DNA of 64,000 nt. Source: Klebsiella grimontii. Its GTDB lineage: Bacteria; Pseudomonadota; Gammaproteobacteria; Enterobacterales; Enterobacteriaceae. Each line of letters begins with the position of its first letter. Position 1 is the first letter of the stretch. The notes below the pieces were generated by a model. It was given only the letters and a program-made list of their open reading frames with translations. It did no database searches and was not told the origin of the DNA. The stretch is from the NCBI RefSeq assembly GCF_900200035.1, contig NZ_FZTC01000015.1, positions 930,001 through 994,000 of the forward strand, in the 5' to 3' direction. Positions 60,177 through 64,000 of this stretch are shown here, in pieces. A program made the position numbers and the translations under genes.

Positions 60177-60695
60177 TCAGAATGCGGAAGTGTCCTGGAA
60201 CAGGCCCACTTTCAGGTCGGTCGCGGTGTAAATCAGACGCCCGTCAACCAGCACTTCGCCATCCGCCAGGCCCATAATTAAACGACGGTTTATCACGCGT
60301 TTGAAATGAATACGGTAGGTCACTTTCTTCGCCGTTGGCAGTATCTGGCCGGTGAGTTTAACTTCACCGACGCCTAATGCACGCCCTTTACCTTCGCCGC
60401 CTAACCAGCCCAGGTAGAAGCCAACCAGCTGCCACATGGCATCCAGACCCAGGCAGCCCGGCATTACCGGGTCACCAATAAAATGGCAACCGAAGAACCA
60501 CAGGTCCGGGTTAATATCGAGTTCTGCCTCAACATAACCCTTGTCATAGTTACCACCGGTTTCGCTCATTTTGATGACGCGGTCCATCATCAGCATACTT
60601 GGCGCCGGCAGCTGTGGGCCTTTCGCACCAAATAGTTCACCACGACCAGAGGCAAGAAGGTCTTCTTTTGTATAGGATTCGCGTTTATCTACCAT
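60177..60695 (-). CDS. fabA: 3-hydroxydecanoyl-ACP dehydratase/isomerase
   Basis: A 172-residue enzyme of E. coli FabA length, from ATG 60693-60695 ([15 protein letters not shown]). It dehydrates 3-hydroxyacyl-ACP and isomerises the C10 trans-2 product to cis-3, the branch point for unsaturated fatty acids. The catalytic His71 in [14 protein letters not shown] and Asp85 in CLGLDAMWQ are present. Adjacent FabR- and FadR-type sites lie upstream at 60736-60771. Confidence 0.98.
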   Translation of the reverse strand: MVDKRESYTKEDLLASGRGELFGAKGPQLPAPSMLMMDRVIKMSETGGNYDKGYVEAELDINPDLWFFGCHFIGDPVMPGCLGLDAMWQLVGFYLGWLGGEGKGRALGVGEVKLTGQILPTAKKVTYRIHFKRVINRRLIMGLADGEVLVDGRLIYTATDLKVGLFQDTSAF

Positions 60696-60735
60696 GTTTT
60701 CAGTAAGCCTTATTTTGAGTTCGGGACGCAGGATA

Positions 60736-60753
60736 GCTAACACGTGTACGCTG
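60736..60753. promoter_or_regulatory. FabR-type operator of fabA
   Basis: Read leftward, AGCGTACACGTGTTAGCT is a near-perfect palindrome that matches the FabR site known at fabA and fabB. FabR represses unsaturated fatty acid synthesis. Confidence 0.75.
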
Positions 60754-60754
60754 A

Positions 60755-60771
60755 ACAAGTCCGATCAGTTC
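60755..60771. promoter_or_regulatory. FadR-type operator of fabA
   Basis: Read leftward, AACTGATCGGACTTGTT matches the E. coli fabA FadR site, where FadR activates transcription. The site overlaps the last codons of ycbZ. Confidence 0.75.
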
Positions 60772-62522
60772 GAACCTGAACCGCCTAACCAGCGTAGCGG
60801 CCACGGAAAGCGATGACGACTCTCTTGCTGTGTCGCCTGCGCAATTCGTTCCTGAATGGTTTGCCGTAAAGTTTGTCCTTCGCCGTCCCAGAGCAGCTGG
60901 GTCAGAATGGGCAGCGCTTCCGACACGTCATCGACTGCCCAAATAAAGAACTGTTCATCCGAAACGGCCTGCTGCAGTTCCTGCGCCAGGCTCAGATGAC
61001 GAACGTTGGCGGAGGGGATGATGACGCCCTGTTTACCGGTCAGCCCACGCTGCTGGCAAATAGCGAAGAAGCCCTCAATTTTTTCGTTGAGCCCGCCAAC
61101 CGGCTGTACGCGACCAAACTGATCGACAGAGCCGGTAACGGCGATGCTCTGATTAATCGGTACATTGGCCAGCGAACTGATCAGCGCGCACAGTTCGGCC
61201 ATGGAGGCGCTATCGCCATCCACTTCGCTGTAGGACTGCTCGAAGGTCAGGGAGGCGGTGAAGGGAAGCTGTTGTTCGAGCTCCAGCTCGGACATCAGAA
61301 ACGCCTGCATGATCATCATACCTTTTGCATGAATGTTACCGCCCAGCTCGGCCTTACGTTCAACGTCGATGAATTCGCCGTCGCCAATATGCACGACGCA
61401 GCTGATACGCGAAGGCTCGCCAAACGCGCGAGGGTGACCCGGAAACTCAATGACAGAAAGTGCGTTGATTTGTCCTACGCATTCGCCTTCGGTTTCGATC
61501 AGGATTTGCTCCTGCAGGATTTCATCCTGGATGCGCTCAGCAAGATAGCCCTCGCGCCACAGACGACGCACCAGCATGGTTTGTATCTCTTCGGCGCTAA
61601 TCTCTTCACCATCACAGAACGCGGCAGCTTCTCGAAGCTGGCGGGCAATCCAGAGAACGCACAGCGGCAAAGTTTCCTGATCGCCGGTATAACGCGAGCC
61701 TTCCTGAATCAGCAGCGGCCAGGCGTTAGCGGACAGTCCCGGAAGTTCAAGCTGTTGAGCATTTTGCCAGACCCACTGGCACCATTGCTTCAGCGTCTCT
61801 GCATCAGCAATTTGCAGGTTATCTTCATATTCGCTGTAGATAGCCTGCGCAGAAAGCTCGGGTTCCATCTCCTGGAAATCAGCCAGGGATTCCCGCTCGC
61901 CGACGAGGATCACTTTCAGGCTCAGGGGCATAGAAGGGATGCTCACCGGAAGAGGGCGAGATTCATCGAATGACAGCCAGTCAAAACGCTGGCGGGCCAC
62001 CATATTTTTTAGCCGCATCCACAGTAGGGGCTGAGCCAGTAAGGCGCGCAGGGAGAGAATCAATACGCCGCCGTTGGCGCGATGGACCAGACCGGCTTGT
62101 AAGGTGATCTCACCATTAAACTGGCGCACGCAGCCAAACAGCTGCTCTGCTTCGATCCAGTCAGCGGCTTCGACCGGAGCAACGCTGGCGAAATTATCTT
62201 CAGCAGTCTGCGCTGGCGTAAGAGAGATTTTTCCGCCATCAACCTGATAGTGAACGCCACAGAGCGTTGCTGCCGGTTGATGTAAAGTTCGGGTTTCATT
62301 AGCTAGCCATTGCAGGTACTCCGGTTCTTCCGGAATTTTAACCAGCATAAATGGCGAAATGGCTGGAGTGACCAGTAGCTGCTCCAGGGCATAAAAGAGA
62401 CGGGGTTGCAGTTCGCCTGAGAGGGATTCCTCTGCGTGAGCCAGGTCGGCTTGTGCAAACAGCGCCTGATAACTTTCCGTATCAGGAGCAAGGTCGTTTC
62501 GGGTAAGTTTCGTAATGGTCAA
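60765..62522 (-). CDS. ycbZ: Lon-like protease YcbZ
   Basis: A 585-residue protein (E. coli 586) of the LonB/LonC-like AAA-less group: the N-terminal region has no intact Walker motifs that I can see, while the C-terminal Lon proteolytic domain is clear. The catalytic dyad is the Ser in EVDGDSASMAEL and the Lys in GGLNEKIEGF. IAVTGSVDQFGRVQPVGG lies between them. Substrates are not well established. fabA follows after 69 bases, and the fabA operator overlaps this gene's stop. Confidence 0.93.
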   Translation of the reverse strand: MTITKLTRNDLAPDTESYQALFAQADLAHAEESLSGELQPRLFYALEQLLVTPAISPFMLVKIPEEPEYLQWLANETRTLHQPAATLCGVHYQVDGGKISLTPAQTAEDNFASVAPVEAADWIEAEQLFGCVRQFNGEITLQAGLVHRANGGVLILSLRALLAQPLLWMRLKNMVARQRFDWLSFDESRPLPVSIPSMPLSLKVILVGERESLADFQEMEPELSAQAIYSEYEDNLQIADAETLKQWCQWVWQNAQQLELPGLSANAWPLLIQEGSRYTGDQETLPLCVLWIARQLREAAAFCDGEEISAEEIQTMLVRRLWREGYLAERIQDEILQEQILIETEGECVGQINALSVIEFPGHPRAFGEPSRISCVVHIGDGEFIDVERKAELGGNIHAKGMMIMQAFLMSELELEQQLPFTASLTFEQSYSEVDGDSASMAELCALISSLANVPINQSIAVTGSVDQFGRVQPVGGLNEKIEGFFAICQQRGLTGKQGVIIPSANVRHLSLAQELQQAVSDEQFFIWAVDDVSEALPILTQLLWDGEGQTLRQTIQERIAQATQQESRHRFPWPLRWLGGSGSN

Positions 62523-62707
62523 AGTCGCTGTTTTTTAGTCAGATGTAAAACGCGCGATTATACATTATGCAGCGTCTGAGCACACGGGGGATTGCGATTG
62601 TCGTGGTGATAACGAATCTACCAACATCACGAAAGATGATTTATTCTCAGCACATCAGGAAAAAACTGATATCCTGAAATGAGTTACACGGTCACATTGA
62701 GATCGCA

Positions 62708-63160
62708 ATGAAATATCAACAACTGGAAAACCTTGAAAGCGGCTGGAAATGGACTTATCTGGTAAAAAAGCATCGGGAAGGTGAGCTTATTACCCGCTAC
62801 ATTGAAGCCAGCGCTGCGCAAGCCGCGGTCGATTTATTACTGACGCTCGAAAATGAACCCGTGCTGGTGAATACCTGGATTGAGCAGCATATGAATCCAG
62901 AGCTAGTGAACCGCATGAAGCAGACTATCCGCGCCCGACGTAAGCGTCACTTCAACGCGGAGCATCAGCATACGCGTAAAAAGTCTATCGACCTTGAATT
63001 CGTGGTCTGGCAGCGCCTTGCAGGTCTGGCGCAAAGACGGGGTAAAACGCTGTCGGAAACTATCGTGCAGTTGATTGAGGATGCTGAGCATAAAGAGAAG
63101 TATGCCAGCAAGATGTCCAGCCTGAAGCATGATTTGCAGGTGCTGTTAGGTAAAGAGTAG
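62708..63160 (+). CDS. matP: Macrodomain Ter protein MatP
   Basis: A 150-residue DNA-binding protein identical in length to E. coli MatP. An N-terminal helical bundle is followed by a ribbon-helix-helix (about residues 91-130, [20 protein letters not shown]) and a C-terminal coiled coil that tetramerises. It binds matS sites, organises the terminus region and excludes MukBEF from it. It converges on ompA, with a shared terminator. Confidence 0.97.
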   Translation: MKYQQLENLESGWKWTYLVKKHREGELITRYIEASAAQAAVDLLLTLENEPVLVNTWIEQHMNPELVNRMKQTIRARRKRHFNAEHQHTRKKSIDLEFVVWQRLAGLAQRRGKTLSETIVQLIEDAEHKEKYASKMSSLKHDLQVLLGKE

Positions 63161-63212
63161 CGATGCAGGCACCGGGATTCCGCTGCTGTTTTTTGAACGC
63201 GGAATTTAAGCC

Positions 63213-63242
63213 AAAAAAAACCCCGCATTGCGGGGTTTTTTA
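63213..63242. terminator. Bidirectional terminator between matP and ompA
   Basis: CCCCGC (63221-63226) pairs with GCGGGG (63230-63235), with an eight-base A-run before and a T-run after. Both converging genes can use it. Confidence 0.88.
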
Positions 63243-63255
63243 TTGACGATATAAC

Positions 63256-64000
63256 TTAAGCCTGCGGCTGAGTTACAACGTCTTTGTAGCCTTTAACTTC
63301 GATCTCTACGCGACGATCCGGACCCAGGCAGTCAATCAGAGCTGCACGAGCTTTCACGTTGTCACAGGTGTTGCCAGTAACCGGGTTGGATTCACCCATA
63401 CCGCGAGCGGAGATTTTGCTAGCCGGGATACCTTTGGATACCAGGTAATCAACAACGGACTGAGCACGTTTCTCAGACAGCTGCTGGTTGTAGGCATCAG
63501 AACCGATACGGTCGGTGTAGCCCAGAACAACTGCGGAACCGTCTTTCGGATCCATGTTGCTCAGCTGGGTGTACAGCTGATCCAGAGCCTGCTGGCCTTC
63601 TGGTTTCAGAGTAGATTTGTTGAAGTTGAACAGAACGTCAGACTTCAGGGTGAAGTGCTTGGTAGTCACTTCTGGAGCCGGAGCCGGAGCCGGAGCTACA
63701 ACCGGAGCAACATCGTCCTGACCGAAACGGTAGGAAACGCCCAGGCTCAGCATGCCGTTATCAGGACGGGTACCAACGGTGCCAGCGTCGCCGATGTTAT
63801 TAACCCACTGGTATTCCAGACGGGTTGCGATGTCACGAGTAACAGCCCACTCTAAGCCGCCCGCGAATACCGGGGATACGCCAGTGTCGTGTTCGCTACG
63901 GGAAACGCCGGTAGAAGCGTAGTTACCTTTGGAGTCTGCGCGCCAAACCATACCACCCAGACGGGTATAGATATCCAGATCGTCAGTGATCGGGTAACCC
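63256..64000 (-). CDS. ompA: Outer membrane protein A (partial, 5' end outside window)
   Basis: The frame enters from the right edge with [20 protein letters not shown] and runs to a stop at 63256-63258, giving about 247 C-terminal residues. The last strands of the eight-strand barrel end at [10 protein letters not shown], followed by a Pro-Ala hinge ([12 protein letters not shown]) and the OmpA-like peptidoglycan-binding domain ([34 protein letters not shown], the disulfide Cys pair near [21 protein letters not shown]). It anchors the outer membrane to the wall. The wording of the hinge is Klebsiella-like. Confidence 0.97.
   Translation of the reverse strand, partial: GYPITDDLDIYTRLGGMVWRADSKGNYASTGVSRSEHDTGVSPVFAGGLEWAVTRDIATRLEYQWVNNIGDAGTVGTRPDNGMLSLGVSYRFGQDDVAPVVAPAPAPAPEVTTKHFTLKSDVLFNFNKSTLKPEGQQALDQLYTQLSNMDPKDGSAVVLGYTDRIGSDAYNQQLSEKRAQSVVDYLVSKGIPASKISARGMGESNPVTGNTCDNVKARAALIDCLGPDRRVEIEVKGYKDVVTQPQA

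Noticed and set aside
59901-60281. A 126-codon frame overlapping rmf
   Set aside because: It is in another frame and runs into fabA; the 55-codon rmf frame matches a known protein instead.
60873-61973. A 366-codon open frame opposite ycbZ
   Set aside because: It is an antisense shadow of the Lon-like gene, without motifs or start signals.
1-64000. Signs of prophage, insertion sequences, CRISPR or tRNA genes
   Set aside because: No transposase or phage genes, no regular repeat-spacer pattern and no tRNA cloverleaf were noticed by eye; a scan with dedicated tools could still find a short element.

Overview
The window is a stretch of chromosome from an enterobacterium, most likely Klebsiella or the closely related Raoultella. 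Gene order from pflA to ompA follows the E. coli 20-22 minute region almost gene for gene, and nearly every protein matches its E. coli counterpart in length and motifs. The outer-membrane proteins (an OmpK35-type porin at 39228-40307 and an OmpA with a Klebsiella-like Pro-Ala linker) point to Klebsiella rather than Escherichia. The species call is an inference from remembered sequences, not from a search. I saw no tRNA or rRNA gene, insertion sequence, prophage or CRISPR array.

Region 1 (1-3863) is accessory. A leftward operon encodes a PTS EIIB, an ascorbate/SgaT-type EIIC and a split transketolase (N-terminal gene complete, C-terminal gene cut by the window edge). A divergent RpiR-family regulator sits opposite, with an 18-bp perfect palindrome between them. 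Region 2 (3917-10195) is anaerobic fermentation: pflA, pflB and focA behind an FNR-type promoter, plus ycaO. Region 3 (10310-17652) runs rightward: ycaP, serC-aroA (serine/vitamin B6 and chorismate synthesis), the periplasmic protease gene ycaL, cmk, rpsA and ihfB. Region 4 (17868-26939) holds a ComEC-like gene, msbA-lpxK (lipid A transport and synthesis), the DNA glycosylase gene ycaQ, ycaR-kdsB (Kdo activation), ycbJ and elyC. Region 5 (27061-34299) is the cmoM-mukF-mukE-mukB condensin operon.

Region 6 (34483-37789) is cell wall and detoxification: ldtD, which makes 3-3 peptidoglycan crosslinks, mepK, which cuts them, and the glyoxalase II gene gloC. Between ldtD and mepK lies a 37-codon leftward reading frame followed by a terminator-like hairpin that I could not identify. 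Region 7 (37850-46754) has aspC, the porin gene, asnS, pncB behind a NadR-like operator, and pepN. Region 8 (46821-49014) is a shortened sulfonate operon: ssuE, ssuC and ssuB are intact, but ssuA and ssuD, which lie between ssuE and ssuC in E. coli, are absent. Region 9 (49263-64000) continues with pyrD, zapC, ycbX, rlmKL, uup, pqiABC, rmf (a 55-codon gene), fabA, ycbZ (Lon-like), matP and the 3' part of ompA.

Recognisable regulatory sites include FNR upstream of focA-pfl, OmpR sites at the porin gene, NadR at pncB, PurR at pyrD, and adjacent FabR and FadR sites at fabA. The least ordinary points are the gutted ssu operon, the unassigned PTS-transketolase locus with its palindrome, and the small frame at 36359-36472. 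The rest is ordinary conserved core genome.
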